This document shows positions 1-8,195 of a stretch of DNA of 64,000 nucleotides, piece by piece. The stretch comes from Hyphomicrobium sp. (lineage in GTDB: Bacteria > Pseudomonadota > Alphaproteobacteria > Rhizobiales > Hyphomicrobiaceae), in the NCBI GenBank assembly GCA_016716675.1, contig JADJVG010000007.1:62001-126000 (forward strand), given 5' to 3'. The notes beneath the pieces are model-generated. The model saw nothing but the letters and a program-made list of their open reading frames with translations. It did not search any database and was not told the origin of the DNA. Position 1 is the first letter of the stretch, and the number at the start of each line of letters is the position of its first letter. The position numbers and the translations under genes are program-made.

Positions 1-44
1 TCCATCGGTCGTATGTCCTCAAAGTTTGGTCGCGGAATAAAAAA

Positions 45-64
45 AAACCGGCCGAAGCCGGTTT
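45..64 (-). terminator. Intrinsic terminator downstream of the porin
   Basis: Read on the minus strand, AAACCGGC and GCCGGTTT form an 8-bp perfect stem with a 4-base loop, followed directly by a run of T (the A-run at about 38-47 on the plus strand). It lies about 200 bases beyond the porin stop codon and is the likely end of the porin transcript. Confidence 0.75.
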
Positions 65-156
65 CAAGTCGTCGGTGGAAAACCGATGCGGCCACCAGAG
101 CACCGCTCAGCCAACCACCTCACCTAGGGATAATCAGATGAAGTCCCCGAGAGGGT

Positions 157-240
157 CGTGTGGGGAAACACCAGGCTGCCGAATAGGAGACGGGAAGCAC
201 CTTCAGCCGGCCTAGTAATTTCCCCACACGTGCGTGGGGG
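157..240. repeat. Structured porin 3' UTR with nested inverted repeats
   Basis: CGTGTGGGGAAA at 157-168 and TTTCCCCACACG at 219-230 are a perfect 12-bp inverted repeat about 50 bases apart. The right arm overlaps a second palindrome, CCCCAC-acgtgc-GTGGGG (222-239), so two mutually exclusive hairpins can form. The element starts about 30 bases after the porin stop codon on the minus-strand transcript. No T-run follows it, so it looks more like a 3' UTR stability or processing element than a terminator. Function unknown. Confidence 0.5.
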
Positions 241-269
241 TAATGAACCCACTTTCTTTAGCGATGCTC

Positions 270-1583
270 TTAGAAGAACACCGCGCCACCGAGAGCGAAG
301 ATATGGAGATCTTCGAAATCAGGCGAAGCACCGTTCTGGAGCGTGATGTCTGCGCTGTAGTTCTTGTACTTCAGCCAGACAGCCATCGAAGCAGCGTCGA
401 TTTCCTGCACGACGCCAACGCCCCAACGGGTCATTTCGGAGTCGGTTGCCAGTGCGCCGAAGAAGCCGACGTTGCGAGCGCCTACCCCGAAATCAAGCGG
501 AGCATCGCGGAACACGTTGCCGCCGTTGAAGCCGTTGAACATGTCGTCGTCTTGGCCGTATTCGCCGTAGAATACGGTGCTGCCGAGAGCGTTCAGCGAG
601 GTGCGAACACCAGCCTTCAGGTAGAGCTGCTGCGTATCCGGACCGTTGTCCTGCGTTTCGCGACCCCAGTGGACGCTACCGAAGATGCCGGTTGCGGTGT
701 GCAGGAATGCAGCGTTGACTTGGAAGAGTTCAGCGTCGTTGACTACGCCGATGCGGTTATCACGGTTGGCCTGATAGCCCGCACCGAATGCGGTCTTGAA
801 GCCGCCGAACTCGCCGTTGTGACGAAGAGCAACGTCATAGAAGTCGTCTTCACCCCAAGAGGCCGAAGCAACGAAGCCAGCAATTGTCGGCGTGTCGTAA
901 CGCACCGAGTTGGTACGGTCGCCGCCGCAGTCGCCGAAGATGCCGACGCCGGTGGTGGCGCAGGTTGCGATATCACCCCACGTTGCCGTGGTGCGAACGC
1001 CGTTGCTGACGAGATTGAAGTTCTGGCCGTCGAAGATAACGAGGTTGGCGGCAAAGATGCTGCCGGCGCCCGAAAGGTCGACCCAGACGTCGTCTGTTGC
1101 GTGGCTCTGGCGACCGAGCGAAACCTTACCGAGGCGTTCGCTCTTGATGTACCAGTACGAGTTCAGAACCGAGACCGGACCTTCGCCACCGTTGTCATTA
1201 TTGGCGTCCTGAACGAAGCCGTTCGCACCATTGACGTCGAAGCGGAGGCTGTAACCAGCCGAGAGGTCGTTGTCGATCTTGGCGCTGCCATCAAAGTGAA
1301 GACGGTTGCCAAGGTCGTTCAAAGACGTGCCGACGTAAGCATCGGTGTCGAGGCCGTCATCCCAGCCCATGATCTGTTCCGTAACCCAACCCGAAATCGT
1401 CAGGGATACCTTGCGGTTACCCTTGCGAGCCGTGGTGGCTTCCAGTTCAGCGATGCGTTCTTCGAGATCTGCGCAGCAATTGCCGCCCAGGTCGGCAGCG
1501 TTTGCCGACATTGGTGCAGCGAGTGCACCAGTCGCCAGGATGGCTAGCGCCAAACCCAACTTCTTGTTTGAACCCCCGTCCAT
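270..1583 (-). CDS. Outer-membrane porin (alphaproteobacterial Porin_2 type)
   Basis: A 437-residue protein with an N-terminal signal peptide (lysines, then an Ala/Leu-rich stretch ending SANAAD), a short acidic heptad-like segment (DLEERIAELEA, about residues 39-49) typical of the trimerisation region of these porins, then an alternating-polarity beta-strand-rich body rich in Gly and Asn, and a C-terminal FF as expected for Bam-dependent outer-membrane proteins. It should form a trimeric diffusion channel for small hydrophilic solutes. The start is supported by GGGGAAAG about 6 bases upstream. It follows the GMC dehydrogenase genes on the same strand after about 170 bases, so it may help substrate reach the periplasmic dehydrogenases; that link is inference. 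A same-length ORF on the opposite strand is a shadow. Confidence 0.88.
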   Translation of the reverse strand: MDGGSNKKLGLALAILATGALAAPMSANAADLGGNCCADLEERIAELEATTARKGNRKVSLTISGWVTEQIMGWDDGLDTDAYVGTSLNDLGNRLHFDGSAKIDNDLSAGYSLRFDVNGANGFVQDANNDNGGEGPVSVLNSYWYIKSERLGKVSLGRQSHATDDVWVDLSGAGSIFAANLVIFDGQNFNLVSNGVRTTATWGDIATCATTGVGIFGDCGGDRTNSVRYDTPTIAGFVASASWGEDDFYDVALRHNGEFGGFKTAFGAGYQANRDNRIGVVNDAELFQVNAAFLHTATGIFGSVHWGRETQDNGPDTQQLYLKAGVRTSLNALGSTVFYGEYGQDDDMFNGFNGGNVFRDAPLDFGVGARNVGFFGALATDSEMTRWGVGVVQEIDAASMAVWLKYKNYSADITLQNGASPDFEDLHIFALGGAVFF

Positions 1584-1753
1584 ATTGTCTTTCCCCTTAT
1601 TGCTGTTGTCTTCGTAGTGTTCGTTCTAGAACACGAGCGGTCGCGTCTATTTCCCAAACTTTGCGGGCGGCTACATTCGAATCACCTCCGCAAACGCTCA
1701 CGCCTCGTATTTCATAGTCGCTAGTCTCTCCCCTTCTTCAAGCCATATCCGCA

Positions 1754-3333
1754 TCAAAGCTCACCCTTTCCCAACTGTGTGGCCAAATACTCTGCCTGGC
1801 GTATCGCCAAAGCCACAATGGTCAGGGTTGGGTTTTCGGCGCCACTGGAAGCAAACTGACTTCCATCAGACACGAACAGGTTCTTGATATCGTGAGTTTG
1901 ACCCCACTTATTCACGACCCCTTCGCTCGCCTTTTCGCTCATCCGGTTTGTCCCCATATTATGGCTCGCCGGATAAGCGGGGAGATTATAGATTTCTTTT
2001 GATCCAACGGCCCCATATATCGACGCCATTACGCGATAAGCGTGATTGCGCATATTCGTGTCATTGGGGTGGTCCGTCTTATAAACCACAGGCACCGGCA
2101 AGCCGTACTGATCCTTCTCGGTCGCGTGCAGCTGAATGCGGTTGATCTCCTGCGGAAGGTCTTCACCGCAGATCCAAACACCCGACATGTACTTGTATTT
2201 CTCGAGCGCGCCCGACACCTTGCGTCCCCAGCCGGCAGGACCGGGATCAAGGAATGCCGACAGGAAGGGCAGACCGAGAGACAGCTTTTCGAGCGTGTAC
2301 CCGCCAGCAAAGCCGCGGGCCGTATCGTTGTGCGCTTCATCCGACACGATACCGGCAACAGCCGTGCCGCGATGCATGTTCACTTCGCCCGGCATCACGC
2401 CATACACACCGGCGGTCATGTGGGTCATGTAGTTGCGACCGACCTGCCCTGAAGAGTTGGCCAGACCGTCCGGATATTTGCTCGACGCCGAGTTGAGCAG
2501 CAGGCGCGGCGACTCGATCGAGTTGCCGGCGACGCAAACCACGCGCGCTTTCTGGCGCTGTGTCTTGCCGTCTTTATCGGCATAAACGACGCCAACAACC
2601 TTGCCCGTTGCATCGTGCTCGATTTGGAGAACCATGCAGTCGGTGCGGATTTCACAGTTGCCAGTGGCAACAGCGCGCGGCAATTCGGTGTACAGCGTCG
2701 ACCACTTCGCGCCGATCTTGCAGCCCTGCATACAGAAGCCGATCTGCTGGCAAGCAGGACGCTCGTCGCGGTCGACCGAGTTGATCGCCATCGGACCGGC
2801 TTCGATCTTCGAGTAGCCGATACGGCGCGCACCTTCAGCGAGCACCTTAAAATCGTTATTGTGTGGCAGATGCGGCATGCCGGTGGTCTTGCCGGTAACG
2901 CCCATCTTCAGTTCGGCTTTCTCGTAGTACGGCGTCAGCTCTTGCAGCGAGATCGGCCAGTCGATGACGTTGGCGCCATCGATCGCGCCGTTCGTCGTCT
3001 TCATTTTGAATTCGTGTTCCTGGAAGCGCAGCGAAACGCCGGCCCAATGCACCGTCGAGCCGCCAAGACCTTTTACGATCCATGCCGGCAAATTCGGATG
3101 ATTTTTCGCACCGTGCCAGCCGCCAGCGGAATAACGCTTATCAGCCAGGATATCTTGGAGAACATCGCCCATTCGTCGTTCTCGATATCATCGAGGCTGA
3201 GCGTTTTTCCCGCTTCCAATACGACGCTTTTAATACCCTTCTGCGCCAATTCATTTGCCATCGTGCCGCCGCCCGCACCGGAGCCGACGATTACAACGAG
3301 GCTATTGTCATTTAGGTCGAATTTCGTGGCCAT
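1754..3333 (-). pseudogene. GMC-family oxidoreductase, one-base frameshift near 3142
   Basis: The first frame (from 3333) holds the FAD/Rossmann motif GSGAGGGTMANELA; the second runs from about 3140 to 1754 and holds the body (NLPAWIVKGLGGSTVHWAG, RFQEHEFK) and the C-terminal GMC signature (SHNMGTNRMS, then SDGSQFASSGAENPT). Joining them by restoring one base near 3142 (for example GG for G, giving SWLDKRYSAGG) makes a 526-residue protein of normal length. These enzymes oxidise alcohols or sugars and pass electrons to cytochrome c in the periplasm. The start at 3333 has AAGGGGAA upstream. The preceding gene encodes its small Tat-exported subunit and ends 32 bases before this start, so the two form one operon behind the sigma-54 promoter at 4020-4035. 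Confidence 0.85.
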
Positions 3334-3365
3334 TGATCGCTTCCCCTTGGAATATTTTTATTGAG

Positions 3366-3928
3366 TTACAGCCAATCGATGTCGTCGAAACCACGACCGA
3401 TGTAGCCACCTTTTTCCCAAGAAGAGCCCTCGTAACCGAACTTCGGCCAAAGCGCCTTATTGTCGTAAATTCCCATCAGAAGCTCGCCACGGAACTTCTG
3501 GAAAAAGCCGCCCATTTGAATGGTGCGCAAAAGTGCTTCGCGCTTAAACGGATCAGCAATGGCGGCATAAGCCGAGCCAAATGTCTTCTGCGCCCGGGCT
3601 TCGAGATCGGCGAGGCCGGTCGTCACGAGGGTCTTCGCTTCGTCGTCGCCATCGGCCTGCTTCAGGATCTTATCGACCGCCGCGACGTAGGGCGTGTCCG
3701 GCAGGAAATCATCGTGGGGTAGATGTCGCGCGACATACGAATGAGCGTCAGCCGCTGATCGGCAGTCATCCCGGTCGCCGCCCAGGCGCCATACGGCCCA
3801 ACGGCCGGTGCCGCGGCCAACGCGAGAAACGCCGATGACGCGAGGAGCGTTCGACGACTAAGCGCGACGTCCGACGCTTTCAGCGCGAGCGCCTGACGGC
3901 CCTTCAGTAAGCTCAAGTCGAACAACAT
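3366..3928 (-). pseudogene. Gluconate 2-dehydrogenase subunit 3-like protein, one-base frameshift near 3718
   Basis: The N-terminal frame carries a twin-arginine signal (LSRRTLLASSAFLALAAAP) and ends in RMSRDIYPT; the C-terminal frame gives HDDFLPDTPYVAAVDKILK and continues to the stop at 3366. A C4 run near 3716-3719 that should be C5 restores the family motif RDIYPHDDFLPD and a 187-residue protein. Family knowledge: the Gluconate_2-dh3 small subunit is exported by Tat and pairs with a GMC or FAD large subunit, here the downstream gene. I chose the start at 3928 because GGGAGGGG lies 7 bases upstream; an upstream ATG at 3970 lacks such a site. The frameshift may be a homopolymer sequencing error. 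Confidence 0.78.
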
Positions 3929-4019
3929 TCGCAAACCCCTCCCGTCACCTTGGCCGCTCCCTAGCGACACGAATTCTTCAGCGTGCGCTCATGTGAGTGG
4001 CGCTCGTTGACCATCACTT

Positions 4020-4035
4020 AGCAATGGGTGTGCCA
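4020..4035 (-). promoter_or_regulatory. Sigma-54 (-24/-12) promoter, leftward, for the GMC operon
   Basis: On the minus strand the sequence is TGGCACACCCATTGCT, against the consensus TGGCACGNNNNTTGCW: 15 of 16 positions fit, with GG and GC at the right distance. Transcription would start near 4009, about 80 bases before the preferred start codon at 3928. Confidence 0.7.
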
Positions 4036-4300
4036 GTTCGAGCTGTCGCCTCACGGCCATACACTTCGGCAGGATCGGCAAAAGCCGGGCCATCAACGGT
4101 AAACGACGCTTAACATATTGAAATATTGATATTTTATGAATAAACTCGGCGATTACTTAGGGGCGTTCAATTCCTGCTCGACCGGCCATTTTTACCAAAA
4201 ACAGCACCTAGCTGTGGCGTGGCCGCAACGGTTTTCTGCCGGCGAGAGGCGATTTTTGCCATGCGAAGAATGCATATCAAACAAACTTGTCGCGCATGCC

Positions 4301-4316
4301 CGCAACAGCTGTCGCA
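4301..4316. promoter_or_regulatory. Putative activator-binding palindrome, copy 1
   Basis: cGCAACAgcTGTCGCA matches the pattern CGCNACANNTGTCGCA shared with 4641-4656 and 9296-9311. A further TTGTCGC half-site lies 8 bases upstream of it. It is about 265 bases upstream of the leftward sigma-54 promoter and about 390 upstream of the rightward one. Binding by the AcoR-like protein is inferred. Confidence 0.55.
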
Positions 4317-4640
4317 AGCAAGTTACGAGACGCGCGTTCAGTGATGCTACTCTTCAATGAAATCAATGGCTGGCACGACCTGGGTCCAAGGTATTTCGGC
4401 CCCCAAAATCTACAAACCTGACCGCACGATTTGAGGCCGTCCGCGCTCTTGCGGCTCGCCCCAAGCACCCGCGGACGCCAGCATGACGAAGGCTGGCGGA
4501 ACTTGCCCGGGCGCCTCGGTCACCAACCCATCAAGCAGACGCGCACCAAGACGACCTTGAGAATGCACAAACGAAGCGCGACGGCCCACACCATGGTAAC
4601 GAAACCATTATCGCGATTGCGACACATTGTCTGGAGAATG

Positions 4641-4656
4641 CGCCACACGTGTCGCA
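4641..4656. promoter_or_regulatory. Putative activator-binding palindrome, copy 2
   Basis: cGCCACAcgTGTCGCA matches CGCNACANNTGTCGCA. It sits about 52 bases upstream of the -24 element at 4708, and a weaker TGCGACA-cat-TGTC site lies just upstream at 4618-4631. Confidence 0.58.
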
Positions 4657-4707
4657 TCGGCGAGACAGATCACGAGCCGAATGGCGCATTTGGGGCGATT
4701 TTTGCGA

Positions 4708-4723
4708 TGGCATAATGCTTGCG
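4708..4723 (+). promoter_or_regulatory. Sigma-54 (-24/-12) promoter for the PQQ-dehydrogenase operon
   Basis: TGGCATAATGCTTGCG keeps the diagnostic TGGCA and TTGC blocks of TGGCACGNNNNTTGCW at exact spacing (GG at 4709-4710, GC at 4721-4722). Transcription would start near 4734, about 65 bases before the ATG at 4800. Confidence 0.68.
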
Positions 4724-4799
4724 CTCACGCATTCACCACGGAGCTGATCCCACCGGCTCGCGGACAAAGCACGTAACGAATGCACAGGAGGAAGCAAAG

Positions 4800-6461
4800 A
4801 TGGGGAGTGTTCGCAATTTTGCGACAAGAGCAGTTTTCGGAGGCGTTCTCGCAGCGTTTGCCGTCTCTGCGGCGCCTGCAATCGCCGAAGAGAATCCGAA
4901 TGACTGGCCGAAATATTACCGCGACGACAATGCATGGCGTTACAGCCCGCTGGAACAGATCAACAAGGCGAATGTTGGCAAGCTGAAAGTTGCTTGGATC
5001 CATCAGCCGGGCGACATTCAGATGGGCCTTCAGGCCACTCCGATCGTCGTTGACGGCGTTGCTTACTACGTCGGTCCGAACAACAACGTGTTCGCCGTCG
5101 ATGGCGCAACGGGCAAGACGATCTGGAAGTACAAGCCGGAACTCGACCCCATCGTTGAAACCGTGTTCTACGTGGCCGCAAGCCGCGGCGTCACCGTTGG
5201 TCACGGCATGGTGTATCTCGGTTCGCTCGATGGCCGCTTCATCGCGCTCGACCAGAAGACCGGTGCTGTGAAGTGGGAAAAGCAGATCACCGATCTGAAA
5301 TCCTGCTACGGCTGCCTGTTCTCCTCACCTCCGCAGTTGGCTGGCGACATCCTGTACGGCGGCACGACCGGTGGCGACCAGCCGATCCAGGGCAAGATCT
5401 ATGCAGTTAACGCCAAGACGGGCGAGCCCGCTTGGACGTTCAACACCATCAACGAAGACGGCAAGAGCTGGCCGGGTGATTCCGGCAAGGTCGGCGGCGG
5501 CGGCGCATGGTTGCCCGGCGTTTACGACAAGAAGACCGATAGCATCCTGATCGGTACCAGCAACGCCGCCCCTGACTTCTTCCCAGATGGCCGCAAGGGC
5601 GACAACCTGTACACGGCAACGATCCTCAACATCGAAGCCAAGACAGGCAAGCTGAAGTGGCACTACCAGGAAGTGCCGCATGATACGTGGGACTACGACT
5701 CGCCCTACGAAATCATGACGATCGAACATGAAGGCAAAGAGCTTCTCGTTCACCTGAACAAGGGCGGCTTCGTGTTCGTCCTCGATAAGGCGACCGGCAA
5801 GCCGGTCAACATCTGGCAGTTTGCGCAGAATGTGAACTGGACCTCGGGCATCGACCCGAAGACCGGCGAAATCAAAGACCGCAACGAACCGGAAGTTGGC
5901 AAGGAAAAGACCCTTTGCCCGTACCTGCTCGGTGTTCGCAGCTGGAACGCTGCAGCCTACAACCCGAAGACCAAGCTCTGGTATTCGAACGCCATGGAAG
6001 TCTGCAACACCGTCGTTGCTGCTCCCCAGGAAGTCGACAAAGTCGGTATCGCCGGACTCTACCTCGGCGTCTCCAAGCTTGAAGCCGTTCCGCCGCCCGG
6101 TGGCAAGGCTTCGGCTCGCCTCGATGCACGCGACCCGATCACCGGCAAGGTGAAATGGTCGGTCGACTATGAATTGCCGGGCCTCGGCAGCGTTCTCACG
6201 ACCGCTGGCGGCCTTGTGTTCAACGGCGACGTACGTGGCAACATCAACGCTTACGATGCCGACAACGGCAAAGTGTTGTGGTCGTTCAATGCCGGCTCGG
6301 GCATCCGCTCGGGTCCTGTCAGCTACTCGGCTGGCGGCAAGCAGTACATCCTCGTCCCGACGGGTCTGGGTTCGCACGCTCCTGGCTTCATGGCCAGCGC
6401 GTTCCCGGCCATCAAGGGTCTTCCGGGTGGTGCCGCTCTCGTCGCTTTCACGATCGACTAA
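4800..6461 (+). CDS. PQQ-dependent alcohol dehydrogenase, lanthanide-type Asp pair
   Basis: A 553-residue periplasmic quinoprotein with a signal peptide ending near AIA-EE (residue 29) and repeated beta-propeller blades (for example GVAYYVGPNNNVFAVDGATGK). The active-site segment PHDTWDYDSPYE places Asp298 two residues before Asp300; in the methanol/alcohol dehydrogenase family the first is the catalytic base, and an Asp at +2 is the mark of lanthanide-dependent enzymes (XoxF, PedH), where calcium enzymes have Ala or Ser. The usual vicinal Cys-Cys before the RG motif is absent (FYVAASRG, 123-130); a C-x-x-C lies at 169-172. Start chosen for AGGAGG at 4787-4792. It is followed by a cytochrome c, its likely electron acceptor. 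Substrate unknown; a primary alcohol or a diol is likely. Confidence 0.87.
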   Translation: MGSVRNFATRAVFGGVLAAFAVSAAPAIAEENPNDWPKYYRDDNAWRYSPLEQINKANVGKLKVAWIHQPGDIQMGLQATPIVVDGVAYYVGPNNNVFAVDGATGKTIWKYKPELDPIVETVFYVAASRGVTVGHGMVYLGSLDGRFIALDQKTGAVKWEKQITDLKSCYGCLFSSPPQLAGDILYGGTTGGDQPIQGKIYAVNAKTGEPAWTFNTINEDGKSWPGDSGKVGGGGAWLPGVYDKKTDSILIGTSNAAPDFFPDGRKGDNLYTATILNIEAKTGKLKWHYQEVPHDTWDYDSPYEIMTIEHEGKELLVHLNKGGFVFVLDKATGKPVNIWQFAQNVNWTSGIDPKTGEIKDRNEPEVGKEKTLCPYLLGVRSWNAAAYNPKTKLWYSNAMEVCNTVVAAPQEVDKVGIAGLYLGVSKLEAVPPPGGKASARLDARDPITGKVKWSVDYELPGLGSVLTTAGGLVFNGDVRGNINAYDADNGKVLWSFNAGSGIRSGPVSYSAGGKQYILVPTGLGSHAPGFMASAFPAIKGLPGGAALVAFTID

Positions 6462-6500
6462 AGCTGACATACATTGAACGCTGTTGTTACTATAAGTCGG

Positions 6501-6523
6501 TGAGGGGCCCTAGTGGCCCCTCA
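6501..6523 (+). promoter_or_regulatory. Intercistronic hairpin between dehydrogenase and cytochrome genes
   Basis: TGAGGGGCC and GGCCCCTCA form a perfect 9-bp stem with a 5-base loop (CTAGT) in the 89-base gap. There is no T-run, so it more likely limits mRNA decay or sets unequal expression of the two genes than ends transcription fully. Confidence 0.5.
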
Positions 6524-6550
6524 TCTGCCCTCTGACCACAGGAGCTTCAC

Positions 6551-7039
6551 TTGCGAACTTATACGCCGCGCACACTCGCTGGTGCTGCGATCGCTTTTTC
6601 CCTTTTCGTGCTGACGGCCACCACGCTCGCATTGCCGGGTCATGCAGAAGTTCCTGCAACGCCTGCTGCTCCGGCAGCTGACGCCGCTACACCGCCAGCA
6701 GCACCTGCAGCTGCACCGGCTGCCGCCGCAGCCGCGCCAAGCGGTCTACCACCGCTCGGCCAAGAAGTTCTGGCCGCGCCCGACTCCGCCAAGATCGCCG
6801 AAATCACGTTCGTCCAGAATTGCGCCTACTGCCATGGCAACCAAGGCAGCGGCGGCAAAGCACGCTCGCTCCAGTGCCGCGACATGAAGCCTGATTATCT
6901 TTTCGAAACGATCAGCAACGGCAAGAAGCGCGGATCGCTGGTCATGCCGCCATGGAAAGAATCGATGGACGAGCGCACGCGGTGGCAGCTCGCAGCTTAC
7001 ATCATGAGCCTCAAAAACCTGCCGAGCTGCACGAAATAA
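6551..7039 (+). CDS. Periplasmic c-type cytochrome, partner of the PQQ dehydrogenase
   Basis: A 162-residue class I cytochrome c. It has a signal peptide (residues 1-32), a long Ala/Pro-rich linker (about 33-68), one heme site CAYCH at 91-95 and the likely axial Met132 in VMPPW. It probably takes electrons from the quinoprotein encoded 89 bases upstream and hands them to the terminal oxidase. The start is TTG, supported by AGGAG at about 6539-6543. Family knowledge: PQQ alcohol dehydrogenases and XoxJ-type proteins are usually encoded beside a dedicated cytochrome, as here. The low-complexity linker suggests a flexible tether but does not show whether the protein stays soluble. Confidence 0.83.
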   Translation: MRTYTPRTLAGAAIAFSLFVLTATTLALPGHAEVPATPAAPAADAATPPAAPAAAPAAAAAAPSGLPPLGQEVLAAPDSAKIAEITFVQNCAYCHGNQGSGGKARSLQCRDMKPDYLFETISNGKKRGSLVMPPWKESMDERTRWQLAAYIMSLKNLPSCTK

Positions 7040-7171
7040 GTGGCCCGGCACGCTGTCAAACAGACCTCATAAAACCACGCACGAACTAAGGAGCTTGATC
7101 TCGACGCCAACCATCGGCGCCCCGCAGATCAAGCCCCCGCGCGGGCTCTCAAACCGGAAGACAAGAACCAC

Positions 7172-8173
7172 ATGGCTGAAGCCAACCCAGGTCACCTCAT
7201 CGTCGATCTCGCCTTCGGATTCGTGCTATCCGGCGCGCTGGCGACCGTCGCCAAATTCGGCATTTCGGACATGCTTCGTGAAGCCCCCCAAACAAGCGAG
7301 CAATTGGCCGCGAAGCTCGACGTCGATGCGCCGTCGCTGTATCGCGTGATGCGATCGCTCGCCAGCGTTGGCGTGTTCACGCAGGACCCTCAGAACCGCT
7401 TCCATCTGCGCTCTGCCGGCCAGTTGATGTGTACCTCCGAGCCCGGCTCGCTGCGCGACGCGGTTCTGATGATCACCCAGGACATTTTCTGGAAGCCGGT
7501 CGGTCAGCTCGATCACGTCGTCAAGACGGGCACCAACGGCATGGTCGAAATCTTCGGCGCACCGTTCTTCGACTATTTCAAAATCAACGAAGACGCGGGC
7601 AACACATTCCATCGTGGTATGTCGAGCTTGTCGGATCTCGAAAATGCGCCGATCGCCGGCGCCTATGACTACAGCGGCATCGACACCATCGTTGATGTCG
7701 GCGGCGGTCACGGCGGCTTCTTGATCGAAGTGCTGAAGTGTGCGCCCAAAGCCCGCGGCATCAACTACGACCATGCGCACGTGCTGGCAGAGGCCCGCGT
7801 CAACGAGCTGCCCGGCCGATGGTCATGCGTTGAAGGTGATTTCTTCAAATCGGTACCACCGGGCGATGCCTACCTTCTCAAGCGGATCATCCACGATTGG
7901 ACGGATGAGGATTGCATCACGATCCTCAAGAATATCCGCCGCGCCATGAACCCAGGCGCCAAAGTTCTGATTGTAGACTGCGTTATTCCTGAGGGAGACG
8001 CAGCGCATGGCGGCAAGCTGCTCGACATCCTGATGATGTCGGCGCTGCCGGGACGCGAGCGCACCGAAGCGGAATTCAAAAGCCTGTTCGAGAGAAGTGG
8101 GCTAAAGTTGAGCCGGACGATCACAACACCCGCATTGCTCAGCATTACGGAAGCTGTTGCTGCCGAAAGCTGA
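7172..8173 (+). CDS. SAM-dependent O-methyltransferase-like protein
   Basis: A 333-residue protein of the plant-COMT/hydroxyneurosporene methyltransferase fold. The N-terminal winged-helix dimerisation domain spans about 10-90 (LAAKLDVDAPSLYRVMRSLA). The SAM-binding motif DVGGGHGG lies at 175-182, and the general-base region has KRIIHDWTDED with His241. Cytoplasmic, as no signal peptide is seen. The substrate cannot be deduced. The gene lies between the cytochrome c and the XoxJ-like gene, all on one strand, 132 bases after the cytochrome, and its stop falls at most 22 bases before the next start, so it is probably co-transcribed. A methyltransferase is not a usual part of a PQQ dehydrogenase operon. 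GGAAG lies about 11 bases upstream of the ATG. Confidence 0.8.
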   Translation: MAEANPGHLIVDLAFGFVLSGALATVAKFGISDMLREAPQTSEQLAAKLDVDAPSLYRVMRSLASVGVFTQDPQNRFHLRSAGQLMCTSEPGSLRDAVLMITQDIFWKPVGQLDHVVKTGTNGMVEIFGAPFFDYFKINEDAGNTFHRGMSSLSDLENAPIAGAYDYSGIDTIVDVGGGHGGFLIEVLKCAPKARGINYDHAHVLAEARVNELPGRWSCVEGDFFKSVPPGDAYLLKRIIHDWTDEDCITILKNIRRAMNPGAKVLIVDCVIPEGDAAHGGKLLDILMMSALPGRERTEAEFKSLFERSGLKLSRTITTPALLSITEAVAAES

Positions 8174-8195
8174 CATGAACTGGAGCCGCAGACGG

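Larger units (their letters stand above)
3929..4799. promoter_or_regulatory. Divergent sigma-54 control region between GMC and PQQ-dehydrogenase operons
   Basis: No convincing coding sequence lies in these 870 bases. They hold two oppositely directed sigma-54 promoters (4020-4035 leftward, 4708-4723 rightward) and two copies of the palindrome CGCNACANNTGTCGCA (4301-4316, 4641-4656). Extra half-sites occur at 4287-4293 (TTGTCGC) and 4618-4631 (TGCGACA then TTGTC). The layout suggests activator-driven transcription in both directions from one region. Confidence 0.65.

Noticed and set aside
60..140. tRNA-Ser-like stretch on the minus strand (GGTTGGCTGAGCGG)
   Set aside because: No T-arm GTTCGA block, no acceptor pairing, and it runs straight into a terminator; best seen as porin 3' UTR.
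216..245. Sequence resembling a type I-E CRISPR repeat (TTTCCCCAC...GTGGGGGT...GAACC)
   Set aside because: Only one such palindrome is present, its loop and tail are longer than in I-E repeats, there is no regular spacing and no cas gene.
234..1547. Plus-strand 437-codon frame opposite the porin
   Set aside because: It mirrors the porin gene; the minus-strand frame has signal peptide, porin features and ribosome site, the plus frame has none.
1660..1720. Possible sigma-54 promoter upstream of the porin
   Set aside because: The best match has the -12 element one base out of register (GG to GC spacing wrong), so it does not qualify.
5325..6470. Minus-strand 381-codon frame opposite the PQQ dehydrogenase
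   Set aside because: Shadow of a GC-rich gene with clear family motifs; no start signal or recognisable protein.
7040..7171. Possible pqqA-like leader peptide after an AAGGAG at about 7088
   Set aside because: The TTG-initiated frame lacks the Glu-x-x-x-Tyr motif of PqqA and simply runs into the methyltransferase gene out of frame.
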